64,000 bases of DNA from contig OZ026569.1 of the NCBI GenBank assembly GCA_964020155.1, positions 1,301,254-1,365,253 of the forward strand, read 5' to 3'. The notes below the pieces were generated by a model. That model saw only the letters and a list, made by a program, of their open reading frames with translations, was not told the DNA's origin and made no database searches. Shown here piece by piece: positions 50,801-62,115 of the stretch; position 1 is the first letter of the stretch; each line of letters begins with the position of its first letter. The translations under genes were made by a program, and so were the position numbers. This stretch comes from Chondrilla cf. caribensis. Lineage: Eukaryota > Porifera > Demospongiae > Chondrillida > Chondrillidae.

Positions 50801-52276
50801 CTACAAGCAAGCTGTAGTGTATGAATATCATGTTCTCCACCCACCTGCTGCTATGACAGACACACTTTTGGATACCGAGTTCCCCAATTGTCCGATCAAC
50901 ATACACTGATAGTTACCGAGGTGATTTGTCCGATCAAATGAAGTAAACACAAGTTCACTGTATTTTACTGGAGAGGGTGTAATGGTGTATCCCAAGCTGA
51001 ACTGTGTCTTAATGTCCACACCGTTACGCAGCCATACAACTAACTGGACTGCACTGGAATCGGAAAAATCACACCTGAGGGTCAGCTGGCGATTGGGACC
51101 AACGTAGCGGATAAGGTCACCTCTCAGAACAGGAGCTGGAACAGCTGAAAAATGTAAGATGTACAGCTGTTAGTGACAATACAATGCAATAACTGAAACA
51201 ACATCGGTAGAGAACAGAGCACTTAGTTTTGAGTACATTTGAGTTGGTTCTGACCTCAAATTTCCTTACCCCTTATTTCACCACCTATGTTACTCACATG
51301 CAGGTTCCCATGGAAATGTACATACAGAACTCACTGTTGAGTGTTAGATCGCAGATGTACGCTTGAGGTGTGTTACACTCCATCACAACCAGATCGATGG
51401 AATTACCGACTACCCCAATCCCCACACACATGTTAGGAGACCCTGTTAGAGAAAGGTTGGTATTGACGGTCCCAGCAGCCGGTCTAGTCCTAGCCCCATT
51501 GACATACACCAGAGTCCCTTCTGAGTTGTACATCAATGCCGTGAGGTATGGGGATGACGGCCACCTGGTTTGGAGGATACGTCTGACGCGGTTGAATTCT
51601 TCAATTCTCTGAAACTCAAGGAGACCCCCCTCACCCTCTGCATTGTTGGTGACTCGATCAGTGCACAAAGATTGTACATCTTGCCTGCTTTGTTGGTGCC
51701 TGACAGCAGTGTCATTGTCATTGAGCTGAAAGCATCTGGTTTGAGGACAGATATTTACAAAGGGTATCTGATAGAATCCTTCAGGACACAAACACAATGA
51801 TTGATCTACAGTGGGGATATAAATAACTTGCACTCAATCTGTGCATGTATAACTGCTTAGTACTCACTATATGTGCATGTAATGTATATTATGTGAATTC
51901 AGTTAAAGGACAATGTATTCTGAATGCTGGGAGCATCGGAGACTGGCAGAGATCCATTGTATCCATGAGCTCCCCAGATGTGACAATCAATTAATCAATT
52001 ATAGCTTTTGAAAGGTCAACAAGTGGCTAATCAGAATACATGTTATTTATATCACTATTAGCCTAAGGAGGGAAAACAAAGGGAATGGAAAACCTTGTGC
52101 TTTATCCTTATTATCTGACATACAAAGGATTCATTGCCAGTGTATCCTTTAAGTGACCAAATACCATTGAGTGAAGTACCATATTCATAGTGTGTAGTGA
52201 AAAGACCAATGACTCCCTTTTCTAATTCAAACTCACCAAACAGTGACACCACAAGTATTATTATTCTTATATCCAT
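43594..52276 (-). CDS. Cell-surface receptor: C-type lectin-like, 4 Ig, 2 FN3, TM, NPxY-repeat tail
   Basis: Ten exons with fully consistent phases: 52237–52276 (signal peptide MDIRIIILVVSLFG), 51335–51805 (C-type-lectin-like, ends CNTPQAYICD), Ig exons 50845–51144, 49567–49866, 47867–48220 and 47044–47313, FN3 exons 46625–46954 and 45325–45690, TM exon 44838–44952 (IIAIVSAVLALIVIGIMATT then basic CRRLAKC) and tail exon 43594–44635. The total is 1195 residues. All ectodomain junctions are phase 1, as usual for shuffled domains. The third Ig lacks the second canonical cysteine (SGMFSVQVQ). The lectin-like domain has no EPN/QPD or WND sugar-site motif, so it may bind protein. The tail has two EEPPYCPVEVFVTA copies and six NPSYSALDN repeats: NPxY binds PTB domains and YxxL is the ITAM half-motif. 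Likely role: recognition receptor signalling through tyrosine phosphorylation; ligand unknown. Confidence 0.88.
43680..44012 (-). repeat. 51-bp coding tandem repeat (NPSYSAL) in receptor tail
   Basis: Six near-identical 51-bp units, each encoding 17 residues with the pattern VVMERNPSYSALDNTST, followed by a diverged seventh (MERNWIYSD). The period is a multiple of three, so copy number can change without shifting the frame. Each unit adds one NPSY and one YSAL motif. Confidence 0.92.
44797..44837. repeat. (CA)n microsatellite abutting the TM-exon splice donor
   Basis: On the minus strand the TM exon ends GCTAA and the intron starts GTGTGTGTG…, so the donor is the first GT of a dinucleotide repeat. 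Phase with the next exon (44635) is correct. Confidence 0.85.
45077..45291. repeat. Nested inverted repeats (hairpin/MITE) in receptor intron
   Basis: Outer tract: TATAGCATCCGTT near 45077 pairs with AACGGATGCTATA near 45160. Next to it, GGTTAAGACATGG…ATATAAAATAC (45174–45214) pairs with its near-perfect inverse at 45249–45291, giving about 41-base arms and a 34-base loop. No open frame. Confidence 0.8.
46232..46430. mobile_element. 199-bp MITE in receptor intron
   Basis: The ends ACCTAGCACGGTAGAT and ATCTACTGTGCTAGGT are near-inverse, continuing inward through 'ggctattttacagct' and its inverse. The middle has G-rich 'ggggtag' repeats. Confidence 0.75.
48221..49566. other. Long receptor intron
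   Basis: It contains a local duplication of about 90 bp (two 'catcatcccacaggaatgtag' tracts near 49049 and 49136). A minus-strand open stretch at 49309–49505 (NYVLYTINNNGRSIIVKS…) has an acceptor-like cacacag, but its phases (2–2) do not fit the neighbouring phase-1 exons, so I leave it out of the gene model. Confidence 0.4.
50197..50659. mobile_element. 463-bp TA-flanked Tigger/pogo-type MITE
   Basis: The ends CAGTGAATTCTCGTTAATCC and its near-inverse (GGATAAACGAGAATTCACTG) are flanked by TA. The right third (atggcggatggcggaatt…) matches the 5' end of the decayed Tigger-like element at 2465–2610, so it is probably an internally deleted relative. It lies in the receptor intron 49867–50844. 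Confidence 0.85.
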
Positions 52277-53263
52277 TAGTCCTGCTGTTAACAACCTACA
52301 GAGTACATACAGTACGTAATTTGGGGATAAAGTTAACAGTTCACTACTTCAAAGTGGTAAGCCTTAGTATAGAGGACAACTACTGTGCTCCACAGGTAAT
52401 GGCAACCCTTAGCTACAAAATATCTGACAATGAAGCCAGCCAGTTGCTTCCCGCGTGTTGGTTATTCACCAGTGTGCATTATCGCAATGGCCACATTTAT
52501 TTTATCTTGTATATTAACGGGAGTATGCATATACACTAACCAGGGTACTCACCAAGCAAGTTGCAGTCTCTATAATATTATCTATGACCTAACATACTGT
52601 GCGTGTTAGACCGTCACCCATCTATAGCTACACCTATGTACACGACAAACTGCGCGTTTCGCAGGTTTACCTCTTGTTCATCTTGATATCGACTTCGCTC
52701 CAAAAAGCAGCACGAACGGAACCCTGAGATAGGCACACCAGGTTCTAGGAAATTAACGATCTAACGGTAGTTGCCGAAGATTGCCGTCACGCGCGGGTCT
52801 CCAATTCTCCTCAAGGTAGGGTCCAAGTATGACCGCCCGACGCACTCAATCCTATCAGTAACCCAGGATAGCCAGCACGTGGTAGAAGTGACGAGTATGA
52901 AGGGGACGGCAGGTCTATTATATCCTAGTAATACCGTTGGCAGACATTCCACACTTACAATTTTAATAATTAAGTAGCATTATAATAACTTGTAATTCAA
53001 TATCCGAGGTGTGGAGACGATCTGCCGAGCCACATGCAACGCGACACCAAATCAATATGCACTAAAATAGAGTCTAATACACATCGTTTGAAATACAGTA
53101 ATACATTATCCCTACCACATGCTATAAAATAAGTGCCTCTACGATTAAGATTGCAATGGTCTGAATCATCAAGTTGATGCACACGGCAAGTTCACGGATG
53201 ACCTCACTGTAATGATCTGGATGCATATTATGGACTGAAATGCAGGATGCAAAATGTGGACAG
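52277..53263 (-). promoter_or_regulatory. Receptor upstream region, with sequence shared with ANK upstream regions
   Basis: At about 52380–52475 there is a tract ('ggtaatggcaacc', 'tgaagccagccagttgcttc', 'gtgttggttattcac') that matches, in the same order, ANK intron-1 sequence at about 19865–19942, 27510–27615, 37880–37970 and 42850–42965. It lies about 110–200 bp upstream of the receptor ATG. From there to 53263, the ANK5 stop, nothing is recognised. Confidence 0.6.
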
Positions 53264-54664
53264 CTAAGCGCATTGAGGGATATCTGCTGTTGTGCGACAA
53301 GCCTTCTCGAGAATAGCAATAGCTTCTGCATCCTCGCAAACCACAGCCAGGTCAAGCGGAGTCTCCCCCAAATCATTACCAGTGTGTGGGTTACAGCCCC
53401 AGCTGATGAGGGATTCCAAAAGACTTGCTTCTATTCTTACACTGTCGTCTTCAGGGTCCTCCTTACTCTTGTGGCGAACTAAAACAACATAATGCAACAG
53501 ACTACATCCATATCGGTCGCAATGTTTCATGTCAAAACCATTTTTGCATAAAGCATATAGGAAATCTGTGTGATTGCATGTAATCGCCAACTCAGCTGGA
53601 TTCAACTCACACACTTCGTATAGGCTGTGGTGAGTGCATACTTTCATGAGGGGTTCCACGACATCACAAGAACCCTTCAGAGCGGCCAAATGCAGGGGAG
53701 TTTCAGCACCCAGGAATGTTGTAGCAGAGGGGTCAGCTCCATACTCTAGCAGTATCCTCACCACAGCTGCATGGTTGTAAGCAGCTGCAATGTGTAGCAC
53801 TGTATTATCCACATAGCAGTAATTGACATTGCAGCCCAGTTTGATCAATGTGCGAATGACATGGAATTGGCCATGTTGTGCAGCTATATGGAGTACGCTA
53901 TCCCCTCCCGAGGACTGGATGTCGAAACCCGGAGAATCAGCAAGGGCCTTGATGGACCTGAGGTGACCGTACCGGGCTGCGATACCAAGAGGTGTATGGC
54001 CGCCTCTGGTAGCTTGGTACAGCGAGCATCCTGCCTTCACCAGAATTGGTATTATCTTGTAGTGGTCGAATCTAGCAGCCAGGTGAAGAAGGTGATAGTC
54101 TTCCTCGGGAAGAACATGGTGTGTGTGAGGCATAGCACCATTCTTGATAAATGTCTGAACGTACTTGGTCTTTCCAAGAAGTACAGCTAGAAATAGTGGG
54201 GTGAAGTGTTTTGGACAACCAGGCACAGCCACACAGCCACTACGGAGGCGGGGGGATTTGACAGCGTCGGCAAAACCTGTGTGATCTCTGTATTCCATAT
54301 ACATAAGGAGGCATTGATTACCACAGCTTTTGGCCTGGATCTCAGCCAGACGCAGCTTGAACCTCACCTCAAGGGACATCTCGCAGCGGTACATTAGAAA
54401 CCTCGTCATTTCCTGCATGCCCAGCTTCTTTGACAGCTCCAAGGCCGTCTGCTCCTGGAAGGTTGTGAAGAAATCCTCGTAGTTGATAAAAAGCATTATT
54501 TGGTTGATGAAAGGTATCTGGTTCCTGAAGACGGCAATGTGAAGTGGTGGCACACCAAACTCCCCAGGAGTGCTCAGCAGGTTTGTGGAAGGATCTTCCT
54601 CCCTCAGTCGAGCTAGAGTCTCCACATCTCCCCTCCAACATGCCAAGTGGATCTGATTGCCCAT
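53264..54664 (-). CDS. ANK5: short ankyrin-repeat protein without coiled coil or CARD-like domain
   Basis: Single open frame of 466 residues starting MGNQIHLACWRGDVETLARL, the N-terminal signature of this family. About ten ankyrin repeats follow (TPLHLAALKGSCDVVEPL, VLHIAAAYNHAAVVRILL) and it ends at IPQCA with TGA. No coiled coil or CARD-like exon is found downstream before the receptor gene, so it is either truncated or a natural ankyrin-only form that could compete with the full-length proteins. A possible 5' non-coding exon has its GTAAGT donor at the 55189 boundary. Sequence is well diverged from ANK1–4. Confidence 0.8.
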   Translation of the reverse strand: MGNQIHLACWRGDVETLARLREEDPSTNLLSTPGEFGVPPLHIAVFRNQIPFINQIMLFINYEDFFTTFQEQTALELSKKLGMQEMTRFLMYRCEMSLEVRFKLRLAEIQAKSCGNQCLLMYMEYRDHTGFADAVKSPRLRSGCVAVPGCPKHFTPLFLAVLLGKTKYVQTFIKNGAMPHTHHVLPEEDYHLLHLAARFDHYKIIPILVKAGCSLYQATRGGHTPLGIAARYGHLRSIKALADSPGFDIQSSGGDSVLHIAAQHGQFHVIRTLIKLGCNVNYCYVDNTVLHIAAAYNHAAVVRILLEYGADPSATTFLGAETPLHLAALKGSCDVVEPLMKVCTHHSLYEVCELNPAELAITCNHTDFLYALCKNGFDMKHCDRYGCSLLHYVVLVRHKSKEDPEDDSVRIEASLLESLISWGCNPHTGNDLGETPLDLAVVCEDAEAIAILEKACRTTADIPQCA

Positions 54665-56078
54665 TATGACAACAATTGGTCACTCCTACATTGAGAAGAA
54701 ATACAGTCTTTTCATTCCACCTGCTAGAAACAATCATTTCTCATTGATATTGTAAATGCTATGGCAGGTTAGTGAAGCCTGATCTGAATAGAAAGGTTCC
54801 ACTTGGGTTATGCCATAGACTCTACACCCTATGATTATGCATAGCCGAGCCTGTTGTGGAAGGCCAAGGTTGTGTTTTGAATCTGTTCATAGATTGTAGG
54901 GTCACAGATACTGCCTAGTGAGTACAATAACAAGATTTTGGTTGTACCCAGCCTTTTTGTATTATGTGGGACATGTAAACACATCGGATAACCCATGGTT
55001 ACAAGACCACAAAGAGATGCATCCCTCGACCGACCATTACAGCAAAAAATCTAATCCACGATGCTTTGGGGCATGTAAATTGTCGTCCGTTCTACGTACA
55101 AAGTAGTAAACGAGCTACATACAGTTTCACACGCCTGTACACCAGGGTCTATGCCTACACTATTAATCTTTATGGATTTAATACTTACCAGGCCGATGGC
55201 TGAATTATCGTTGTGATAATAGTTCAATTTTTGATCACTCCGATTAAGGACAAAACTAAGGCTTGAACACTGTTCGTTCCTTGAGTCAGTTGCTTTGCGA
55301 GTTCAGTAGACGCCCATCTTTCGCGCCATTTGCAAGGCAGTGCTACGTGCACGTGATTAGCGCGTGCAGGAAGTTAGTTCCGGATTTATTGCAATATCGC
55401 ATTAAACGTATATACTTAGATCCTATTTGACTTACTGTACACTAGTACTGTTGTATATACAATATATATACGTACAATATAATTTAACCATAATTCATTA
55501 ACAGTACAGTATTTCTTATTTACAGATCAGTGTAACACATGAAATACAAGTGTATATGACACTGGACATAATATGTACAGTGTACATAAGTGCGACAGTG
55601 TACATAAGGATGACGGCATACATAAGGATGACAGTGTACATAAGGATGACAGCGTACATATGTGTGACAGTGTACATAAGGATGACAGCGTACATATGTG
55701 TGACAGTGTACATAAGGATGATAGCGTACGTACATATGGATGACAAACAAAAGTTATTTGATTCTGACTATTTAACTTTACATTTCTGTTATCTTGAAGA
55801 TATGTCACTTATTGAGGATTGTATATCTGTGTACAGAGAACAGATACACAATAATAATTCAGCATATGTATATAAAAGAGAAATGAATACAAGCATACAT
55901 GTGTCAGACAACAAAATTTAATGTAATCAAAGCCACTAGGAATATGTACATAACAAGTGCACCATACAATATGTGTGGATGAATGTACGAGCTTGAAAGT
56001 GTGTTTGTGTGTGAGTGCGAGTAAATGTGCACGCGCGCGTGTGTGTGTGTTGAAATATAACTCACCTACATACAAGAG
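54665..56078. other. ANK5 upstream region and ANK6 3' flank
   Basis: Holds the candidate ANK5 non-coding exon (minus, from about 55320 to 55189) and an 18-bp tandem repeat at 55570–55740. Nothing else supported. Confidence 0.4.
55570..55740. repeat. 18-bp tandem repeat
   Basis: About nine units of GACAGTGTACATAAGGAT with variants (GACAGCGTACATATGTGT). Open frames on both strands here are repeat artefacts. Confidence 0.9.
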
Positions 56079-59000
56079 CTAAATATTCTTGTGCAGATTA
56101 TTCTTCATTTTTGTTCCCAGCTCATTCATGCTTGGGTAACCTTTTTTTCCAATGAACACGTCACAGACTATCTCCAGTGTTCTTAATGTACCTTGAGCAC
56201 AGAGGTGGTCGTAGAGGAGACCGTTTGCCGTCTTCCTGTCTAGAGCTCTTTCTATCTTGGTTTCAACTTGTTCTGGAATGACCTTTCTTCTTCGCAACTC
56301 TGAAGCTACTTCTTTAGCACCGGCATCATTTTCAAATTGAGGACAGAATTTCCGGAGGAAAGGTTCAGTTGATTTCAGACCTAAAGGTAGAAGTACGTAA
56401 AAACAGAACATGATAGAATATACATTTTACATAGAATGTCAAGAGAATCATGTCTACTGAATGAACTAGTGAATACATATATACTATACATCAATTGTGA
56501 TTCCTAACAACAGTAGAGAACATTTAATCACAGAACTATGTCTGTATATGTACAATTGCTTAATATACACACGAGTTCTATAGTACATGTACATGCAGCA
56601 TGTACGTAGCATACATATTGCATGCATCACGCAACATATGTACATACATGTACAATGCAAGTAGTAGCATACAGCATGATACATGTATGCATGCATCGTG
56701 TATGATGTGCATGTACGTATGTACGTCTATACGCAGTATGCATGTTGAGTGTATGATTGTTGTGACATTTGACACAGCTGTTCAATTTACCTCGTTTGTC
56801 CGGCTGGTTCCCACGCAAGTCATTGACATCAGCTCTCAGCTGGTTAATCTCCTCCTGCATAGCTGCTATTATCAGAGCTTGTTGGTTTGATGGCGTAGTG
56901 TGCCTTCCTGGCTCAGTTGGTCGAACACCCTCAAGATAATCAATTCTGGCCTGGAGTTGATCAATGGTCTTTTTCGTTTCACCCCTCAGTCCCCATGCCT
57001 CAACCAAACTGAAGACAATGTCCTTCAACTTCTTTTGAACTGCGATGTCCAAAGGTGTAATATCTTCTACATCTGTTATGCTGAGTTTGATCCCCGCTAT
57101 CTTCATGAGAATATCAACCGTTCTCGCCCGTTCCTCTTCATACCTCTCCATGTCCTCCTCAGAGACTGCTGGGAAGGTTACTTCGCCATCCTTGGTATTG
57201 GTTCGAATGGTTGGATTGAGCAGGGCTAAATGAAGGGGTGATAGGCCTTCTTCAGTCAGATGGTTGATATCTGGAACATGTTGGCTGATCATACGAACTA
57301 TTGCAGAGCGGCACATGAGAGAGGCAAGCTGTAGTGGTGTCAGATCAGGGTTGTTTTTACGAAAGGTGGGTTTGGTAACATCACACCCTTTGGTGATGAG
57401 GATGCGAACAATAGGAATGTGGTTTCCCATGATGGCGAAATGAAGTGGAGTGAAACCGTCACCTTCTCGAGACCTATTAACGTTGGCTCCGTGGTCAATG
57501 AGATCACTGGCTATTTCATGTAGACCTTGTTGAGAAGCAAGTTGTAGGCTGGAAAGCTGGAGGAATGTGTCTGCAGTGGAAGCACCAACTTCAAGGAGTT
57601 CCACAACACACCTTCTATGATTGCAAATGATGGCAAAACTCAGGGGTGTGATCAAAAGTTGAGATGGAGTAACTAGGGGGCAGTTCGATAGAGCAGGCTC
57701 CAAAAACATCCTGGCTGACTCACACGTCACCATGTTGTAGGTGTCATCAATCTTGCTGCCATTCTGGACGAGTACTTTGATCATATCAAATGCATCTTGC
57801 TGTATGGCAAAGAAAATGGCCGTCATGCCATTACTTGTTTTACTATGGATGTCTGCTCCTTTTTCCATGAGCTTCCTAAAAGCTTCTCGAGATCTGTGAA
57901 GGATGGCAAGGTGGAGAGGGCGGAGCTTAAGCTTCGTTGACTGTTGTGCTTCAATATTGCATCCCAATTCAGTGAGGACCTCAATTGCCTCGACACAATT
58001 TAGACCTGCCGCGATGTGAATGGGGTGTCTCTTCTTTTCGGAAAGAGTTGGTACATCCACACCTGACCCCAGCTCCACAAAGGCTCGAATTGCTTCAGCA
58101 TCGTCGTGCTGCACAGCAAAGTGGATAGGTAATAGGCCCTCTTCAATTGGTGCATTCAAATCACAACCCATTCGAACGAGTTTCTTCAACACTTGAACAC
58201 TAGGGTAATACTGCGCAGCCAATTGGGCGGTTAATAAGTCCTCTTCCATTGGTGCATTTGAATCACAATCCATTCGAACGCGCTCCTCCGACACTTTAAC
58301 ATTAAGGTCACTAATTGTGTGTCGAAGCACAATCATTGAGTGCAATAGCGTATGCCCAAACTGGTCCTGGGCATTGACGTCATAACCATGGTGATCCATC
58401 GCAGCCCTTAAAAAACCAAACTCATCCTTCGATACAGCCTCCTCAGGTGGTGTCAGTAGCAAACTGTTGACATTGTAGAGAGAAGAACCGAACTCAAGTA
58501 AGGGCTTGATAACGTCTGATGACCCATTAGCGGCTGCGATGTGAAGTGGTGTGTTCTTTACAGCATCGAGTGGGGATGGTTCAGCTCCTAATGCTAGCAG
58601 TGTTCTAACAACACCAGAGTGATTGTGTACTACACTAACATGGAGGGGTGTCTGGTTGAAAGGGTCAGCCCTATACTCCATGTCACAGCCAAGATGGACA
58701 AGGGTAGGGATGACGTGGAATTGACCTTCGTGTGCAGCACAGAAGAGAGCAACATGTCCATTGGAAGTGGCTAGATTGAACTTCTGGGAGCTAGAAATGG
58801 CCTTCATCGATGCCAAATGGCCCCATCGAGCTGCAATGCAAAATGGCGTTCTCTGGGAAGGGTTTTGCTCGGTGAGAGAGGCTCCTGCTGCAATCAGCAG
58901 AGGGATAATCCTGTAACGATCGTGTCTTGCAGCAGCATGTAGGAGATTATAGTCTCCATTGGAAATGTAATGGTGCACATTGGCACCCTTGGCTAGGAGG

Positions 59001-59512
59001 AGTTTAACAGCTTCAACGTTATCAGCCAGCACAGCTACATACAGCGGAGTGAAGTGTGGAGGTGTGTTTGGAAACGGCTGGTTAATATTGTGCTTCCCTA
59101 ACGCTTTCATGAAGGATCCACCACTTCGTTTGTTCTTGAATTTCTGGTACACCTTTCGATATCCAGTAAACCGCTTATCCTCTGAAGGATCGAGACGATA
59201 GAAATTTTGTACCTCCAGAAGTTCCTTTGTACATGTGAGGAACATCTTCATAGCGGTATTATTGGTGATTTCAGCCAGATGAGTAGCTGTGAGGGACTCA
59301 GAACCAAATGTAGCATCAAAATCTTCATACTCAATAAATCCTACAAGAAAAGGAAGGAGGAGAAAATGTCCTCGGAACACTGCAACATGGAGTGGTCGAA
59401 CACCAAACACATCCAAGCGATTCATGAGACTTTTGGAATTTTTTTCTCCTGTCACTTGCTGCAACATGTCTTTGTCTCCCCTCCAACATGCTAAGTGAAT
59501 CTTGTTGCCCAT
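56079..59512 (-). CDS. ANK6: divergent ankyrin-repeat, coiled-coil, CARD-like protein
   Basis: Exons 56791–59512 and 56079–56380 (phase-1 junction, gtaaat donor, ctacctttag acceptor), 1007 residues, start MGNKIHLACWRGDKDMLQQV. About 20 ankyrin repeats are followed by a short two-part coiled coil (KKTIDQLQARIDYLEG and MQEEINQLRADVNDLRG). The CARD-like exon (ELRRRKVIPEQVETKIERAL … LYDHLCAQGTLRTLEIVCDV) ends LGTKMKNNLHKNI. A block MDCDSNAPMEEDLLTAQ / MGCDLNAPIEEGLLPIH is an internal repeat-unit duplication. The shared two-exon structure with ANK1–4 shows common origin, but divergence is much greater, so ANK6 predates the recent array expansion. Confidence 0.85.
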
Positions 59513-60860
59513 TGTGAACTAGGAAAAGAGTAGAAGATTTTTGTATTATAAAACTGACTGATGTTATCACCTTACTTGAGGTACACGTTTGACAATGAAG
59601 GAAAGTATCTGTACCATGTGCTGTGAAGTAATGATGGATCTCCAAGGATCACACATGCACATAAAACAAGCGGTTTACTATTGCTAAAAAGCAATACCAT
59701 TTCTGTGTGCCTAGGTTATGTTCTGATCCAATTATTGTAATTGAATCAATTGCAAACAATTCCATTGCATGGGATCATTACACTTTGTACAGTAGACATA
59801 TTGTAGCTCACACAGTATGGTAGGAAGGGGTACTTCGGATATCTGGGATGGCAATATCACTGAGATGTTTCAGGGGATACCAAAAAACGGGGGAGGCCAA
59901 ATTCAACATGACACCAGTACGTGGCAGTTAACTACTTCAAACTGATCTAACTTGAGTTTTCAAAACGTAATTTCCATGTCAACACAATCTCATCATATCT
60001 CGGAAAATACTCAGTATTATAAGATATGTCGGCTAACTATAATAGTTATGGGGTGGGTGGTTTCTAAAACCTTGATAATGGACCATCAAAGTTTGAAGGC
60101 ACCACACCCAAATTACAGCGACACACTTTGACAACGACAACGACACACCCGGCCCAATTGCCAAATTCAGCGAGTTACACCACAGTACAACTTACCACGT
60201 ATCAGCTATAGTGTTGATCGTGAAGGAGGGTGAAGCCTTACGAATTCCAGGCTACAATATTATTAACGGGCTACTAATCATTAACACGATCACTGCTCGA
60301 GATCTTGTAAATAGGGCGGGATGTACTAGATTCTAATTAATGCCCATCATACTGTTGCGTATACTTTTACCCTTGGCGTGGGCGAAGGACGCTATTAAAG
60401 CAGCTATAGACTAGTCTTTACCGACAAAAGAGCCGATCGCGATCTAGTGGTCTAGCTATGCAGGACTAATCCGTACTTATAATAGACGGGCGAAGAGGGT
60501 CGTGTGTAATAATAGATACATACATTCCAGGATAGCTATGCAGCTGCTCCTATAGGATATTCATCTATTGCAAGGGAAGAACCTCGAACTATCAAGCAAA
60601 ACATATAATACTGACATTCTATATATATTACTATAGTTAATTTCAATTGTTGATAATTATATAAGAGAACACCTGGTCTGTGTGTTTGCACTGTCTGTAC
60701 AGCTGTGTGCTGTGTATGTATGTTTATGAGTGTGTCATGTGTTGTATGCATCTGTGCGTGTATAGTGTTTGTGTGTGCCTGTGTGTTGTGTAATTGTGTG
60801 CATTATATGTGTATGTTTATGTGTGTGTGCCTGTACATTGTGTGTGAGCGTGTGCATTGG

Positions 60861-60908
<48 letters not shown>

Positions 60909-61700
60909 GCGTGTGCGTGTGTGTGCGTGTGTGTGTTTCTGTATGCTAAACAAGAGGGACCAGCCTACAGAGAATGCAATGTACACATGCATGAATATAA
61001 TATCCCTGGATACTTTGAAATCCTCTTATTGCACTTCCTTCTAATTTTGACTCAAATGACGTCACCTTTCATTGATTGGAATGTATACCAATGAAGTGCA
61101 TGAATGGGGGAATCCTATATCATGGTGTGGCATCTTAGAAATGGGCACTAACCTATGTAATTGCAAATACACACCATCCCCGGCACTCGCTAATGGTATG
61201 AGACTCTATCCGGCCCATCAGAATTAACTGACCAACACATAATATTATGTACCAAAGTGTATAAAATACCATTAGTCAGCAGTAATTTTTGGAATCTATT
61301 AAGAATCTGATATTTTGAAGGAAATAGATCTGTCAAGTGTATAAGACTGCGTGTGGTTGTAATGTGCTGCCAGTTTGCTACAGGAGAGGTTATAGTAGAT
61401 TAGTTACATATTGCAGTAATTTAATAATTGAAACACAGTTTACATCAAGTGGATCAGTAAGTGTACATGTATTCATAATTGTTGAGTGTAAATAACTTAA
61501 GAAGAAAACGTATATACGGGTGTATGTTTGCTTACAGTATGTCATAGTGCTTCCTATCAATATATTTCCTTAGTTTACTGCTGGTTGTATGGGTATTGTA
61601 GCAGTATATATCTATCGTGGAGAAGTGAAGATATGAATGAGTCAAAATTTATTATGTTTTAAATTAGTAAATTCTGTATAATTGTCAATCTTGTCTGTAT
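59513..61700. other. ANK6 upstream region
   Basis: A likely non-coding first exon of ANK6 ends at a GTAAGT donor on the minus strand (boundary about 60196). A GT-rich repeat occupies about 60690–60945 (pure GT about 60866–60902). No other gene is supported. Confidence 0.4.
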
Positions 61701-61739
61701 GTAAAAAATTGTATGTGTGGATACCTGTGTGGGCCGCAT

Positions 61740-61867
61740 TGATTCACTGTTGAAAACATATCCTCAGATATTAGGTAGTGTTATAGTACAGGTATCAGAA
61801 ACACATCAGAATGTAGATAGAGTCAATGTAGAAACAAAGTCAGGCAAAGTATACAGAACAAAGTATA
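61740..61867 (+). pseudogene. Possible flavin amine oxidase fragment truncated by a MITE
   Basis: The open frame reads …VIVQVSETHQNVDRVNVETK then SGKVYRTKY and is cut at the TA where the CAGTGGAACC MITE starts. The pattern 'V..V.VET..G..Y..KY' resembles the strand before VIVAIPP in monoamine oxidase-type flavoproteins. Only about 40 residues are available, so this is a weak call. Confidence 0.3.
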
Positions 61868-62064
61868 CAGTGGAACCTCTCTATAAAGGACACGTTGGGA
61901 CCAGGTAATTTGTCCACTGTAGAGAGGTTGTCCACTCCTCAGTGGTGGAAAGTGTATTAGCACTATAGGAAATCTACTTTTGGTGCCTTACTGAGTGTCC
62001 TTCATAGGGAGGTAATTTCTATGGTGTCCTTTATTGGGAGAGTCCTTCACTGGAGGTTCCACTG
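61868..62064. mobile_element. 197-bp TA-flanked MITE (CAGTGGAACC family)
   Basis: Starts CAGTGGAACCTCTC and ends GAGGTTCCACTG, TA on both sides. Near-identical in length and highly similar to 2862–3059. It lies directly 5' of the chitin-synthase-like first exon. Confidence 0.85.
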
Positions 62065-62115
62065 TATACTAATTGGTTGCTTCATTATCACAGACACTAC
62101 AACAAGGTTGAAAGG

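Noticed and set aside
55516..55808. Overlapping open frames such as YTVTHMYAVILM
   Set aside because: Translations of the 18-bp tandem repeat on both strands.
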